Assembly: GCF_001610895.1 (NCBI RefSeq)
Contig: NZ_CP011273.1
Span: 4,526,001-4,590,000 of the forward strand
Direction of reading: 5' to 3'
Length of the DNA stretch: 64,000 nt
From: Planctomyces sp. SH-PL62
GTDB lineage: Bacteria > Planctomycetota > Planctomycetia > Isosphaerales > Isosphaeraceae
Positions 27,090 through 36,801 of the stretch are shown one piece after another (position 1 is the first letter of the stretch; each line of letters begins with the position of its first letter). The notes below the pieces were generated by a model. The model saw nothing but the letters and a program-made list of their open reading frames with translations, made no database searches and was not told where the DNA came from. The translations under genes and the position numbers were made by a program.

Positions 27090-27659
27090 ATGGATTCGAC
27101 GATCTCGGACGGCCCGATCGAAGGCTCGCCCGCGAGCCTCGGGGCCGACGTCCTGATCCGGCGCTTCATCGAGCACTGGGGCATGATGGCCCGAGCCTGG
27201 GGGATCAATTCCACGATGGGGGAGTTGTTCGCCCTGCTCTATATCACGGGCTCCGACTGGACCGCCGAGGAACTCCGATCGCGGCTGGACGTCTCCCGCG
27301 GCAATGTCAGCATGAATCTCAGGGAGTTGCTCGGCTGGGGGGTCGTCCGCAAGGCCCACCGGCCTGGCGAGCGCCGGGAACTCTACCGCGCCGAGACCGA
27401 CGTCTGGACCCTCTTCCAGAGGATCATGACCGAGCGGAAGCGACGGGAACTCGATCCCACCGTGAAGGTCCTCGACGACCTCGCCAGGGTCGCCGAGGAG
27501 GCCCCCGGCCTGGGCGAGCTGCGCAGCCGGCTGGAGACGCTCCGGAGCTTTCTGGAGGCGATCGACGGGCTCTCGGTGCGGCTCATGGCCCTGGATTCCG
27601 GAGACCTGGCCGCGATCGGCAAGCTCCTGGCCGTCGACGACGACGCCGAGCTGGAGTGA
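27090..27659 (+). CDS. GbsR/MarR-family transcriptional regulator
   Basis: The 189-residue protein matches the GbsR branch of MarR-type winged-helix regulators. The N-terminal helix FIEHWGMMARAWGINSTMGELFALLYITG leads into the winged helix WTAEELRSRLDVSRGNVSMNLREL with wing HRPGERRELYR. A C-terminal helical dimerisation and effector region (about 115-189) follows. GbsR relatives sense choline or other small molecules and repress osmoprotectant uptake genes in Bacillus; the ligand here is unknown. GGGGGAGG lies just upstream of ATG 27090, which also marks the start of the alignable part. No obvious target gene is adjacent. Confidence 0.9.
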   Translation: MDSTISDGPIEGSPASLGADVLIRRFIEHWGMMARAWGINSTMGELFALLYITGSDWTAEELRSRLDVSRGNVSMNLRELLGWGVVRKAHRPGERRELYRAETDVWTLFQRIMTERKRRELDPTVKVLDDLARVAEEAPGLGELRSRLETLRSFLEAIDGLSVRLMALDSGDLAAIGKLLAVDDDAELE

Positions 27660-27671
27660 ACCAAACGACGA

Positions 27672-27706
27672 AGGACCCGTCGCGGCCGGGGCTCGCGACG
27701 GGTCCT
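27672..27706. terminator. Stem-loop terminator between convergent genes
   Basis: A perfect 13-base stem (27672-27684 with 27694-27706) with a nine-base loop separates the convergent GbsR-type and coiled-coil protein genes. Following T residues are sparse on both strands. Confidence 0.7.
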
Positions 27707-27742
27707 CGTGGTTGGGAGGCGATTCAGGACGAGGCGATCGGA

Positions 27743-29323
27743 TCAGGGCTGGTCCTGCATCTCGTCCGACTCGGGCGCGGGGGCGGCGGAATCTTCCGCC
27801 TTCTGAGCGTCGGTCCTGGGCCGGGGCGCGGTGAGCTGCTGGAGGGCCCGCTCGTTGACGGCCTCGGAGCGGCCGGCCACCGGGGTGTTCATGTCATAGC
27901 CGAGGTAGGCCAGGAGCCGTCCCAGGCTGATCGGCCGGATGCCGTTCGTGCGGGCCTCCTTGACCATCTCGCCGAAGCGCTGATCGAACAGGGCCTGCTG
28001 GGCGATCGAGGCGTCCGTCTTGGCGACGTAGGTGTCGCGAAGGGGAGGACGCTCCTTCACGTCGTCGGTCACGTACCAGGAGATCCGGGCGTCGAGCTTG
28101 CCGCTTTCCTTGCCCACGTCGGGCGGCGGGAGGTCGTAGGCGATGCTGCCTCCGGCGGCTTCGATCATCCGCTTGAGGTCGTCGCGGTCGTCGCGGCCGT
28201 CGCGATTGACGTCCAGCTTGCCGAGGAGGGCGAACATCATCGGCTCGTTGGGCGACCACGTGGGCGAGTAGACGATGTCGTTGACGCGCATCGGCTCGAT
28301 CGGGCTGTTGGTCTTGACGATCTTGGCGATGCTGTAGGTGTCTCCGACCTGGGTGAGCATGATGTTGCCCTTGGGCTTCTCGGTCGGGATGCCCGGAGAG
28401 CCCTGGTCGAAGATGGTCATGTTCATCTGCGGGCGGGCGCCCTGCGCGCGGGTCACGTTGACGTGGACCTCGTTGGTGCCGAGGTCCACGTAGGTGATGC
28501 GGCCGTCCGGGCGGTCCAGGACGTTCTCACGGCGGTCGATCACGTCGCGCTGCTCGCGGAGGATGGCGGTGAGCTGCTCGACCTTCCGATCGTCCTCTTC
28601 CTTGGTCTGCCGGAGCTGGGTGGTGAGGTTGGCGATGTCGGTCCGGGCCTGATCGAGGTCGGTGGTGAGCTGGTCGACCTTGGTCAGGAGGACCTGCCGC
28701 TCCTGCTCATGCTTGTTGTGCTCCGCCTCCAGGTCGGTCCGGGTGTCCTCGGCCGACTTGGCCTGGACGTCGATCTGCTGCTTGGCGACGCTGGTCGCCG
28801 ATTCGAGGTTGCTACGGAGTGAGGTCTCGTGGGCGGACAGCTCGGCGTCGACCAGCGAGAGGTTCTCCAGCAGCTCGACCAGGCGGTCGAGGGCCGAGAT
28901 GTAGTTCTTGTTCGGTTCCTTCTTGAAAGACTCGATCGCCAGCTGAACCTTCTGCTTGGCGTCTTCCAGCTCGGGGCCCTGGGCCCCCGCGGCCTGGGCG
29001 CGGGAGACCGAGGCGTTCACCATGTTGGCGATGCCGAGCAGCCGGTCCTCCACCTTCTTGAGGTGGGTCGCGATCTCGGTCTTGGCGGGGTCGAATTCCG
29101 TGGCGCGGGCGCCGATCGTCTTGCGGAATTCGTCATATTGGGTCAGCGCTTCATCGGCCTCTCGGCGCGACTTGGAGGCCTTGTCGGTCTCCGACGCGAG
29201 CAGGCCTTCCGAGCGCGCGTAGGACGAGTAGAGGAAATAGGACGTCACGGCCAGGATCACCGTGAGCGTCACGAAGACCGCGACTGCGATCTTGAGACCC
29301 TGGGATTCGTTGGAGGCGGCCAT
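27743..29323 (-). CDS. Membrane-anchored coiled-coil protein with BRCT-like C-terminal domain
   Basis: The 526-residue protein has one N-terminal membrane helix (about 11-33, IAVAVFVTLTVILAVTSYF). Long coiled coils at about 45-110 and 160-262 follow, rich in Gln, Glu, Asp, Lys and Thr. A beta-rich segment spans about 270-355 (RITYVDLGTNEVHVNV). A domain at about 363-420 reads FALLGKLDVNRDGRDDRDD..IEAAGGSI..SWYV, which resembles a BRCT fold with an EF-hand-like Asp loop. The tail from 480 is disordered. Related proteins are widespread and uncharacterised in planctomycetes. Its role may be structural, at the cell envelope (inference). No enzyme motif is seen. Confidence 0.75.
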   Translation of the reverse strand: MAASNESQGLKIAVAVFVTLTVILAVTSYFLYSSYARSEGLLASETDKASKSRREADEALTQYDEFRKTIGARATEFDPAKTEIATHLKKVEDRLLGIANMVNASVSRAQAAGAQGPELEDAKQKVQLAIESFKKEPNKNYISALDRLVELLENLSLVDAELSAHETSLRSNLESATSVAKQQIDVQAKSAEDTRTDLEAEHNKHEQERQVLLTKVDQLTTDLDQARTDIANLTTQLRQTKEEDDRKVEQLTAILREQRDVIDRRENVLDRPDGRITYVDLGTNEVHVNVTRAQGARPQMNMTIFDQGSPGIPTEKPKGNIMLTQVGDTYSIAKIVKTNSPIEPMRVNDIVYSPTWSPNEPMMFALLGKLDVNRDGRDDRDDLKRMIEAAGGSIAYDLPPPDVGKESGKLDARISWYVTDDVKERPPLRDTYVAKTDASIAQQALFDQRFGEMVKEARTNGIRPISLGRLLAYLGYDMNTPVAGRSEAVNERALQQLTAPRPRTDAQKAEDSAAPAPESDEMQDQP

Positions 29324-29585
29324 GAATCAAGACTCCTCGGAGCGGAGCGGAGGCGACAGCGCATGCGGTCGGCCGGTTTGCAGATACTATGTCACATGAG
29401 AAGGGGAAATACGAAACCTGCGCCGGGAAATCCTACGCGGGCGACCCATCCGGAACGGTATTTTCGACAGAATCGACGTGGCCGGACTCCCCGGTCCGGA
29501 TCGGGCCGCTCCAGAACGGCGACCGGAGGGCCGAATACAGGAGGGTCGGGCCGCACGCCCGGGACGCGTCCCGACCCCTCACTGG

Positions 29586-32303
29586 ATGACTACGATGGCC
29601 GATCGCCCAACGTTCTATATTCTCGACGCTTACTCCTTGATTTTCCAGGTCTTCCACGCCATCCCAGAGATGACGAGCCCGACCGGAGGGCCCACGAACG
29701 CCGCCTTCGGGATCTTCCGGGACGTCCTCAACCTGTTCCGCGACCGCAAGCCGGACTACATCGCGGCCGCCTTCGACGGCGGGGGGCCCGTCTTCCGGTC
29801 GGAGATCTTCGCCGACTACAAGTCCAATCGGCCCGACATGCCGATCAACCTCGTCCCCCAGATCGACGTGATCCGGCGCATCTTCGAGGGATTCAACGTG
29901 CCGGTCCTGGTCGAGCCCGGCATGGAGGCCGACGACGTCATCGCCACGCTCGCCCGACGCGGCGAGGAGCGTGGGCTCGACGTCTTCATCTGCACGTCCG
30001 ACAAGGACGCCCGGCAGTTGATCAGCGATCACGTCAAGATCCTCAACATCCGCAAGAACACCCTGATGGACGAGGCGGCGCTGGAGAAGGAGTGGGGGAT
30101 ACGGCCGGGTCAGGTCGTCGACTTCCTGGCCCTCACCGGCGACGCCGTCGACAACGTACCCGGCGTCCCGGGGATCGGCCCGATCCTCGCCTCGGGATAC
30201 CTGAAACAGTTCGGCGACCTGGAGACACTCCTGGCCAACCCCGACAAGGTGAAAGGCCCCAAGAAGCAGCAAGCCCTCCGGGACAACGCCGAGGTGGCCC
30301 GCCGGGCGCGGAGCCTCGTGGCCCTTCGCGACGATCTGGAACTGGCCCTGGACTGGAACGCGCTCCAGGCCTCGCCTCCCAACGCCCCGGTCCTCCGGGA
30401 GATCTGCGTCGAATCGGGTTTCCACCGCTTCGCCGCCGACCTGAGCGACTCAAAGGAGACGGTCCCCGACGCACCGAAAGCCGAGTGGGTCGCGAGATAT
30501 TCGACGATCGACACCCCGGAATCGTTCCAGACTTTCGTCCAGGAATTACGGAAACAGCCCCGATTCTGCATCGACGCCGAGACGACCTCGATCAATCCGC
30601 TCCTGTCCAGCCTCGTCGGGATCGCCGTCTCCTGGAACGCGGGAGAGGGTTTCTACATCCCCTTGCGGGCCCCGATCGGCTTCAAGATCCTCGACCCCGA
30701 GATGGTCCTGGACGCCCTGCGGCCGATCCTCGCGGACCCGGAGGTCGAGAAGGTCGGCCAGAACCTCAAGTATGACATGCTGGCCTTCCGTCGGGCGGGC
30801 GTCTCGATCGAGGGGCCGATCACCGACACCATGATCCTCAGCTACCTGCTCGAAAGCGGCGAGCGCAACCACAGCCTGGACCAGCTGTCGGACCGCCTCC
30901 TGGGCCACAAGATGATCCCGATCTCCGATCTGATCGGGAAGGGGAAGAAGCAGCTCAGGATGGACCAGATCGACGTTCCGCGCATCGCCGAGTACGCCGG
31001 GGAGGACGCCGACGCGACCTGGCGGGTCTACGAAATCCTCGCCCCCCGGGTCCGCGAGGAGGGCCTGTGGGACCTCTACGCCGACCTGGAGCGCCCCCTC
31101 GTCTCGATCCTGATGCGGATGGAAGAGATCGGCGTCATGGTGGACGTCCACCGGCTGAAGGAGCTTTCCGACGACTTCGCCGTCCGGCTCGCGGCAACCG
31201 AGGAAGAGATCCACAAGCTCGCCGGCCGCCCGTTCAACATCAACTCCGTGCCCCAACTCCGCCAGATCCTCTTCGAAGAGCTGAAGCTCCCCAAGCTTCA
31301 GAAAACCCCCGGCGGAGAGTTGAGCACCGCGACCGAGGTCCTGGAGGAGCTGGCGAGCAAGCACCCCCTGCCCGCCCTCCTGGTCCGGCATCGCCAGCTC
31401 ACCAAGCTGAAGGGGACCTACCTCGACGCCCTGCCGCTCCTCGCCCATCCCGACGACGGCCGGATCCACGCGTCCTTCAATCAGGGAGTGGCGGCCACCG
31501 GCCGGCTCAGCTCCAGCGACCCCAATCTCCAGAACATCCCCGTGCGGACCGAGGAAGGCCGCCAGATCCGTCAGGCGTTCGTGGCCGAGGGGGACGACCA
31601 AAGGCTCCTGACGGCCGACTACTCGCAGATCGAACTCCGGGTCCTCGCCCACTTCTCCCAAGATCCGGCGCTGTGCAAGGCCTTCGAGGCCGACCACGAC
31701 ATCCACCGCGCCGTCGCGGCGAGGATCTACGGCGTGGCCGAGGATCAGGTCGACGACACGATGAGACGGGTCGCGAAGACGGTGAACTTCGGCGTGATCT
31801 ACGGCCTCAGCCCGTTCGGCCTGGCCGGACGACTGGGCATCAAACAGTCCGAGGCGGCGGCCTTCATCGACGCCTACTTCCAGGAGTATCAGGGAGTCGA
31901 CCAGTTCATCACCCGGACGCTCGAATCCGCCCAGGCTTCGGGGCGTGTCGAGACGATTTTGGGCCGCCGTCGGCCGATCGCGGGGATCAAGGCGACCACC
32001 GGGAGGAATCGGAACCTCGCCGAGCGGACGGCCGTCAACACGGTGATCCAGGGGTCCGCGGCCGACCTCATCAAGCGGGCGATGATCCTCGTCGATCGTC
32101 GGCTCCGCGAGGAGCGCCTGGAGGCTCGGATGATCCTCCAGATCCACGACGAATTGGTCTTCGAGAGCCCGGTCTCGGAGCTGCCGCGGCTGGCCGCGCT
32201 GGTCCGCGAAGAGATGACGCGGGCGCTGTCGCTGGCGGTGCCGCTGAAGGTCGACCTGGCCGTCGGGAGGAACTGGCTCGACGTCGAGACTCCCGACTAT
32301 TGA
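29586..32303 (+). CDS. polA: DNA polymerase I with 5'-3' and active 3'-5' exonuclease
   Basis: The 905-residue protein has the full Pol I layout: a 5'-3' exonuclease/FEN domain at about 1-290, a 3'-5' proofreading domain at about 310-500 and the family A polymerase from about 520. Proofreading residues are conserved: Asp330 and Glu332 (DAE), NLKYD, and the final Asp in YAGEDADAT. Polymerase motifs are TGRLSSSDPNLQN, motif A with Asp678 (DYSQIELR), the O-helix region RRVAKTVNFGVIYG, and motif C with His854 and Asp855 (HDELVFE). Many bacterial Pol I proteins have lost proofreading; this one appears to have kept it. ATG codons at 29586 and 29595 are both possible. coaE and rho follow on the same strand. 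Confidence 0.96.
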   Translation: MTTMADRPTFYILDAYSLIFQVFHAIPEMTSPTGGPTNAAFGIFRDVLNLFRDRKPDYIAAAFDGGGPVFRSEIFADYKSNRPDMPINLVPQIDVIRRIFEGFNVPVLVEPGMEADDVIATLARRGEERGLDVFICTSDKDARQLISDHVKILNIRKNTLMDEAALEKEWGIRPGQVVDFLALTGDAVDNVPGVPGIGPILASGYLKQFGDLETLLANPDKVKGPKKQQALRDNAEVARRARSLVALRDDLELALDWNALQASPPNAPVLREICVESGFHRFAADLSDSKETVPDAPKAEWVARYSTIDTPESFQTFVQELRKQPRFCIDAETTSINPLLSSLVGIAVSWNAGEGFYIPLRAPIGFKILDPEMVLDALRPILADPEVEKVGQNLKYDMLAFRRAGVSIEGPITDTMILSYLLESGERNHSLDQLSDRLLGHKMIPISDLIGKGKKQLRMDQIDVPRIAEYAGEDADATWRVYEILAPRVREEGLWDLYADLERPLVSILMRMEEIGVMVDVHRLKELSDDFAVRLAATEEEIHKLAGRPFNINSVPQLRQILFEELKLPKLQKTPGGELSTATEVLEELASKHPLPALLVRHRQLTKLKGTYLDALPLLAHPDDGRIHASFNQGVAATGRLSSSDPNLQNIPVRTEEGRQIRQAFVAEGDDQRLLTADYSQIELRVLAHFSQDPALCKAFEADHDIHRAVAARIYGVAEDQVDDTMRRVAKTVNFGVIYGLSPFGLAGRLGIKQSEAAAFIDAYFQEYQGVDQFITRTLESAQASGRVETILGRRRPIAGIKATTGRNRNLAERTAVNTVIQGSAADLIKRAMILVDRRLREERLEARMILQIHDELVFESPVSELPRLAALVREEMTRALSLAVPLKVDLAVGRNWLDVETPDY

Positions 32304-32757
32304 GGCGGCGCAGGCGCGGAGGGGCGAGGCCGGGGCGCGACGCGCCGGCGGGCGGGCTCGCCCCCGGTTTTCCGAGGTTTTCCATTGCAGGCCCGAGGCG
32401 CAGGGCGTATAAGTGAGTGGACTAATCGTGTATGGCCAGCAGCCGAGTTCCGGTGCTTTCCCATCACCTCCATCATCTCCCTCCCGCGATCCGCACCCAC
32501 GAGATTCGCCCAGGATCGAGATGACGGCCATGAGAATCTCCGTCGCCCACCCGCTCTTCCGGTGTCGCACGCCTCGACCGTGCCGCCACGGACGAGCCTG
32601 ATCGTCCGACCCGACGCCGGTCTGGCCCGACCGCCCCGGCGTGCGGGCATGACAGCCTCCTCCACGCTCCGCCTCGACCGACGGCGGGCCGTCGCGCCCG
32701 GTGCGAGTCGCGTCTCCGCTTCCCCATTTTTCCCTCGTCGCGAGCCACAGGTCCGTC
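32304..32757. other. Gap between polA and coaE
   Basis: Apart from a possible terminator at its start, this 454-base stretch shows no gene I can support. Frames here are Arg/Pro/Ser-rich without ribosome binding sites. The length suggests that coaE has its own promoter. Confidence 0.45.
32345..32370 (+). terminator. Possible terminator after polA
   Basis: A GC-rich stem CCGG-GGGC/GCCC-CCGG with one bulged C (32345-32367) is followed by TTTTCC. It lies 42 bases after the polA stop codon. Confidence 0.4.
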
Positions 32758-33516
32758 ATGTCCGAGTCGTCCACGACTATCGGAGAGTCCCCCGCGCAAG
32801 CGTCGCGGTGGAAGTCGGGTGCGCTCCCCGTCGTCGGCCTGACCGGCGGCGTCGGCGGCGGCAAGAGCGCCGCGGCGGCCCTGCTCGAGTCGCGTGGCGC
32901 GGTCGTGATCGACGCCGACTCGGTGGGTCATGAGGTGTTGCGGCACGCCGAGATCGCGGCCCAGGTCGTGGACCGCTTCGGCCCCCGAATTCTGGGGGCC
33001 GACCAGGCGATCGACCGGCGGGCGCTCGGCCGCATCGTCTTCGACGATCCCACGGCCCGACGGGATCTTGAGGCCCTCCTCCATCCGACGATGTTCGAGG
33101 AATTCGCCCGGACGATCGGCGACGCGCAACGGCGAGCGGACGCCCGGTTGGTGGTGCTGGACGCGGCGATCTTGTTGGAGTCGAACTGGGATCGCGCCTG
33201 CGACCTCGTGGTCTTCGTCGAAGCTCCCCGAGAAACCAGGCTCGCGAGAGTCCAGGCGACTCGGGGCTGGACGGCCGACGAACTCGATGCGCGCGAAGCG
33301 GCCCAGTGGCCGGTCGAACGTAAGAAATCCCGCGCCGACTACGTTCTAGTCAATGACGAGGACGCTTCATGTTTGGAATCGAAGGTCGATCGATTCGTCG
33401 CCTGGCTCGAGGATGAGTCCCGATGCGCCGGGCGACCTCTTCCGGCCCCGACCTCGAGCGATTCGCCCGGGGCTGGTCCGTCGCCAGCTCGTCACGAACT
33501 GCGACTTGATCCATGA
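32758..33516 (+). CDS. coaE: Dephospho-CoA kinase
   Basis: The 252-residue protein catalyses the last step of coenzyme A synthesis, phosphorylation of the 3'-OH of dephospho-CoA. The P-loop GGVGGGKS lies near residues 30-37, after the family start VVGLTGG. VVIDADSVGHEVL, LLHPTMFEEF and the LARVQATRGWTADELDAR lid region follow. The C-terminal 30 residues are a Pro/Ser-rich extension beyond the usual length. The ATG at 32758 is preferred; an in-frame upstream GTG has no binding site. The gene sits between polA and rho, a common arrangement in several phyla. Confidence 0.93.
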   Translation: MSESSTTIGESPAQASRWKSGALPVVGLTGGVGGGKSAAAALLESRGAVVIDADSVGHEVLRHAEIAAQVVDRFGPRILGADQAIDRRALGRIVFDDPTARRDLEALLHPTMFEEFARTIGDAQRRADARLVVLDAAILLESNWDRACDLVVFVEAPRETRLARVQATRGWTADELDAREAAQWPVERKKSRADYVLVNDEDASCLESKVDRFVAWLEDESRCAGRPLPAPTSSDSPGAGPSPARHELRLDP

Positions 33517-33802
33517 GGATCGTCGCTCCAGCCCCTCGACGCCGACATGCCTCCCCGCGCTCGACTCTCCTGATCCTTCAATTCGCCGTCCCTCGCTATT
33601 CAAAGGCTTCACCTCGGTCATGCTCTTCGTCAACCCGCCTTGGATCCGGCGATCCCCCGCTTCGAGTCGGTCCGTCAACCGTCGCAAAGCCGGACGGGCT
33701 CACGGCTCGAACGATCTCCGATATCGCCCCGCCCCGTGCCATATCCCGCATCCGCGGCTCGGCTGATCCACTCGTCTAGTCTGTTCAGGAGAACGGTTCA
33801 TC

Positions 33803-35740
33803 ATGCCTAACGAGACACGCCCCCGCCGCGAGTCCTCTGGAAGCTCCCGCATCCGCAAGACCGCCGCGGCCTCCCCTCCGCCCGCTTCAGACGAGAACGC
33901 CGGATCCGCCTCCGCCTCGACTCCCAATCATTCGCCGGTCTCCGAGTCGCCCGCCGCTTCCGAAACCTACCGCGAGCGCCCCTCGCGCGAACCGTATCGC
34001 GAGGAAGGCCCGGCCGACCGCGAGCCGATCCGGTTCATCCGATCCCGCGACCGCGCCGAACCGGCCGCCGAGCGGCCCGAGCGCGAGCCGGGGATGACCC
34101 TTCGCGAGCGCCTCGCCCGCGACCGCGCCGAACGCGAGGCCGCCTCGCCGCCCCCCGCGCACGACGGCATCCCGCTCTCGCGCGATCGGGATCGAGATCG
34201 CGACAGGGACCGCGAGGCCGCCCCGCCCGTCCGCGAGCGGGTCCGCGAGGCTCGCGAGCCCGAGGCGTCCGGCTCCCGCGAGCGCCCGGAGCGCGAGGCC
34301 TCGTTCAACTCCCGCGATCGCGACTACTCGACGTCCACCAAGCCCGAACGATCTCCTTCTCCGTCGGCCTCGCCGTCCCTGGGCGAAGGCGCGGGCGAAG
34401 CGTTCCCCGACGTCGAGGACGACGACGTCTTCGGGGATGTGGCGATCCACGATCGCTACGAGGACATCAAGCGCGGTGAGATCCATCTCACCGAGCTCCA
34501 GAAGATGACGATGCCTCAGCTCATCAAGACGGCGAAATCCGAAGGGATCGCCGAGTACATGGGGCTGAAGAAGCAGGACCTCATCTTCAAGATCCTCAAG
34601 GAGAGGGTCAAGCAGAACGGCCTGATGTACGGCGAGGGGACCCTGGAAGTCCTGCCCGACGGCTTCGGCTTCCTCCGCAGCCCGGACTACAACTACCTGC
34701 CCTGCCCCGACGACATCTACGTCTCCCCCAGCCAGATCCGCCGCTTCGGTCTCAAGACCGGCGCTATCGTGTCGGGCCAGATCCGCCCCCCCAAGGAGAA
34801 CGAGCGGTACTTCGCGCTCCTGCGGGTCGAGGCGATCAACTTCGAGGACCCGGACAAGCTCAGCGAGAAGGTCGGCTTCGACGACCTCACGCCGCTGCAC
34901 CCCCAGGGCCGCATCCGGCTCGAGACGACCAACGAAGAAATCAACATGCGGGTCGTCGACCTCGTCACGCCGATTGGCTTCGGCCAGCGCGGCGTGATCG
35001 TGGCGCCCCCTCGGACCGGCAAGACGATCCTCCTCCAGAAGATCGCCAACAGCGTCCTGACGAACCACCCCGAAGCCTACGTCATGGTCCTCCTGATCGA
35101 CGAACGGCCGGAGGAAGTGACCGACATGGAGCGGTCGGTGAAAGGGCCGACGGCCGAGGTCATCAGCTCGACCTTCGACGAGCCCGCCTCGCGACACATC
35201 CAGGTCGCCGAGATGGTGATCGAGAAGGCCAAGCGGATGGTCGAGTTCGGCAAGGACGTCGTCATCCTGCTCGACTCGATCACCCGGCTCGCCCGCGCCT
35301 ACAACACCGAGGCGCCCCACTCCGGCAAGATCCTCACCGGCGGCATCGACGCCTCGGCGCTGCAGAAGCCCAAGCGGTTCTTCGGCGCCGCCCGCAAGAT
35401 CGAGGAGGCCGGCAGCCTGACGATCCTGGCCACCGCCCTGGTCGACACCGGCAGCCGCATGGACGACGTGATCTTCGAGGAGTTCAAGGGGACCGGCAAC
35501 ATGGAACTGCACCTCGACCGTCGCCTGGTCGAGAAGCGGATCTGGCCGGCCATCGACGTCAACAAGTCGGGCACGCGGCGCGAGGAGCTCCTCATGGACG
35601 CCGACGAACTCCGCCGAGTCTGGATCCTCCGTCGCGTCCTCAACGACATGAACCCCGTCGAGGCCATGGAGCTGCTCACCGGCCGGATGAAGAAGTCCAA
35701 GACCAACGGCGAGTTCCTGTCGAGCATGAACCTGTCGTAA
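33803..35740 (+). CDS. rho: Transcription termination factor Rho with long charged N-terminal extension
   Basis: The 645-residue Rho terminates transcription as an RNA-dependent ATPase hexamer. Residues 1-200 form a low-complexity extension rich in Arg, Glu, Asp, Ser and Pro, with RDRDRDRD-type runs. The Rho N-terminal helix bundle (about 225-270, [18 protein letters not shown]), the cold-shock RNA-binding domain (about 280-355, [17 protein letters not shown]) and the RecA-type ATPase (about 375-640) follow. The ATPase shows the P-loop PPRTGKT near 400, the Walker B region [16 protein letters not shown], and [14 protein letters not shown] precedes the ATG. Ordinary Rho is about 420 residues, so the extra length is all at the N-terminus. 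Such extensions occur in other high-GC phyla and modulate RNA binding. Confidence 0.96.
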   Translation: MPNETRPRRESSGSSRIRKTAAASPPPASDENAGSASASTPNHSPVSESPAASETYRERPSREPYREEGPADREPIRFIRSRDRAEPAAERPEREPGMTLRERLARDRAEREAASPPPAHDGIPLSRDRDRDRDRDREAAPPVRERVREAREPEASGSRERPEREASFNSRDRDYSTSTKPERSPSPSASPSLGEGAGEAFPDVEDDDVFGDVAIHDRYEDIKRGEIHLTELQKMTMPQLIKTAKSEGIAEYMGLKKQDLIFKILKERVKQNGLMYGEGTLEVLPDGFGFLRSPDYNYLPCPDDIYVSPSQIRRFGLKTGAIVSGQIRPPKENERYFALLRVEAINFEDPDKLSEKVGFDDLTPLHPQGRIRLETTNEEINMRVVDLVTPIGFGQRGVIVAPPRTGKTILLQKIANSVLTNHPEAYVMVLLIDERPEEVTDMERSVKGPTAEVISSTFDEPASRHIQVAEMVIEKAKRMVEFGKDVVILLDSITRLARAYNTEAPHSGKILTGGIDASALQKPKRFFGAARKIEEAGSLTILATALVDTGSRMDDVIFEEFKGTGNMELHLDRRLVEKRIWPAIDVNKSGTRREELLMDADELRRVWILRRVLNDMNPVEAMELLTGRMKKSKTNGEFLSSMNLS

Positions 35741-35780
35741 ACTGGTCTTCCGGCCGGATTCGTCCCCACGACCGACACCG

Positions 35781-35825
35781 GGTCCGCGCCGGGCTTCTTA
35801 GGAGGCCCGGCCGGACCTTTTCCGT
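35781..35825 (+). terminator. Intrinsic terminator after rho
   Basis: The stem GGTCCG-GCCGGGC pairs with GCCCGGC-CGGACC, with one bulged C and a nine-base loop. It is followed by TTTTCCGTTT. It lies 40 bases past the rho stop codon and before ribH. Confidence 0.8.
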
Positions 35826-35857
35826 TTCCCAGCCGATCCCCCAACCCCCCGACGCCC

Positions 35858-36328
35858 ATGCCGATCTACGAAGGTGATTTCTCGCCCCCCTCGGGCCGGT
35901 TCGCGATCGTCGCCTCCCGCTTCAACTCTCTGGTGACCGAGGCGCTGCTGGCAGGCTGCCGCGACGCCTTCGTGCGCCACGGGGTCGCCGACGACCGCCT
36001 GGACGTCTACTGGGTCCCCGGCTCGTTCGAGGTCCCGCTGGTCGCCCGCAAGCTCGCAGAGTCCGGGGCGCACGCCTCCGTCATCTGCCTGGGCTGCGTG
36101 ATCCGGGGCGAGACCGGCCATTACGACCACGTCGCCGGCCAGGCCGCCGGCGGCATCCTCCAGGCCGGGCTCGCCACCGGCGTCCCGGTGATCTTCGGCG
36201 TCCTGACCACCGAGACCGTCGAGCAGGCCCTCAACCGCTCCGGCCTCAAGTCCGGCAACAAGGGGGGCGAGGCGGCGATGGCGGCGATCGAGATGGTCAA
36301 TCTCCTCGGAAAGATCGGCGGTCAATAA
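35858..36328 (+). CDS. ribH: 6,7-dimethyl-8-ribityllumazine synthase
   Basis: The 156-residue enzyme condenses 5-amino-6-ribitylamino-uracil with dihydroxybutanone phosphate in riboflavin synthesis. Family features are complete: [15 protein letters not shown] at 19-33, the [11 protein letters not shown] substrate loop, [21 protein letters not shown] containing the catalytic His, [15 protein letters not shown], and the final [13 protein letters not shown]. Length is typical. The ribosome binding site is weak. Three small genes follow on the same strand, but none is a riboflavin gene, so ribH is separated from the rest of the pathway. Confidence 0.96.
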   Translation: MPIYEGDFSPPSGRFAIVASRFNSLVTEALLAGCRDAFVRHGVADDRLDVYWVPGSFEVPLVARKLAESGAHASVICLGCVIRGETGHYDHVAGQAAGGILQAGLATGVPVIFGVLTTETVEQALNRSGLKSGNKGGEAAMAAIEMVNLLGKIGGQ

Positions 36329-36401
36329 CCGGGCCCGAGCCGCGAACCCTCTTGTGGTCGGATCGGGTGCGCCGGAATGCTCCGTTGGACGGGAGGACGA
36401 T

Positions 36402-36725
36402 GTGGGGGATCACGAGTCGGCTCGCTCGAAGCAGCTCACCACCGGGCTCTGGCTGGTCGGGATCGGATTCATGCTCTTCAGCGGGCGGTTCTGGCCCGAG
36501 GTCTTGTTCCTGGTGGGTTCCGTCCGGCTGGTGGAATCGATCTACGACCCGAAGCGTAGGAACTCGCGCCGGGCGGGGATGGTGCTTATCCTGTTCGGCT
36601 TACTCATCGGTTGTCGGCTGGGGCTCGTCGAGATCCTCATCCTGGCGGGGGCCTGGATGGTCGCCTCATCCCTGTGGGCGTCCTCGTCGACCCGCAAGCC
36701 GAGGGTGGACCTCTCGCTCGAATAG
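36402..36725 (+). CDS. Small four-helix membrane protein, first of two paralogues
   Basis: The 107-residue protein starts at a GTG (36402) with GGGAGGA five bases upstream; an earlier GTG at 36354 has no such site. Hydrophobic stretches LWLVGIGFMLFSGRFWPEVLFLVGSV, AGMVLILFGLLIG and LVEILILAGAWMVASSL form about four membrane segments. An STRKPRVDLSLE tail follows. It aligns along its length with the next gene (LW/IWLIGIG, FWPxxLFLxG, RRxSxRAG, SRKPxxDxxL), so the two are tandem duplicates. The pattern is like the small LiaF-TM/DUF5668 membrane modules. Function is unknown. Confidence 0.7.
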   Translation: MGDHESARSKQLTTGLWLVGIGFMLFSGRFWPEVLFLVGSVRLVESIYDPKRRNSRRAGMVLILFGLLIGCRLGLVEILILAGAWMVASSLWASSSTRKPRVDLSLE

Positions 36726-36801
36726 CCGTCGTCCAGGTCGCCGGAGGCTCGTCGGAGCGAACCGACGAACGCGAGGATCATGGGAGGCCGGATCGTTGAG
36801 G

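Noticed and set aside
34185-34330. A tandem-repeat-like stretch of CGCGATCG/GATCGCGA motifs inside rho
   Set aside because: It is the DNA behind the Arg/Asp/Glu-rich Rho extension, with irregular units and no spacers. It is not a CRISPR array or integration site.
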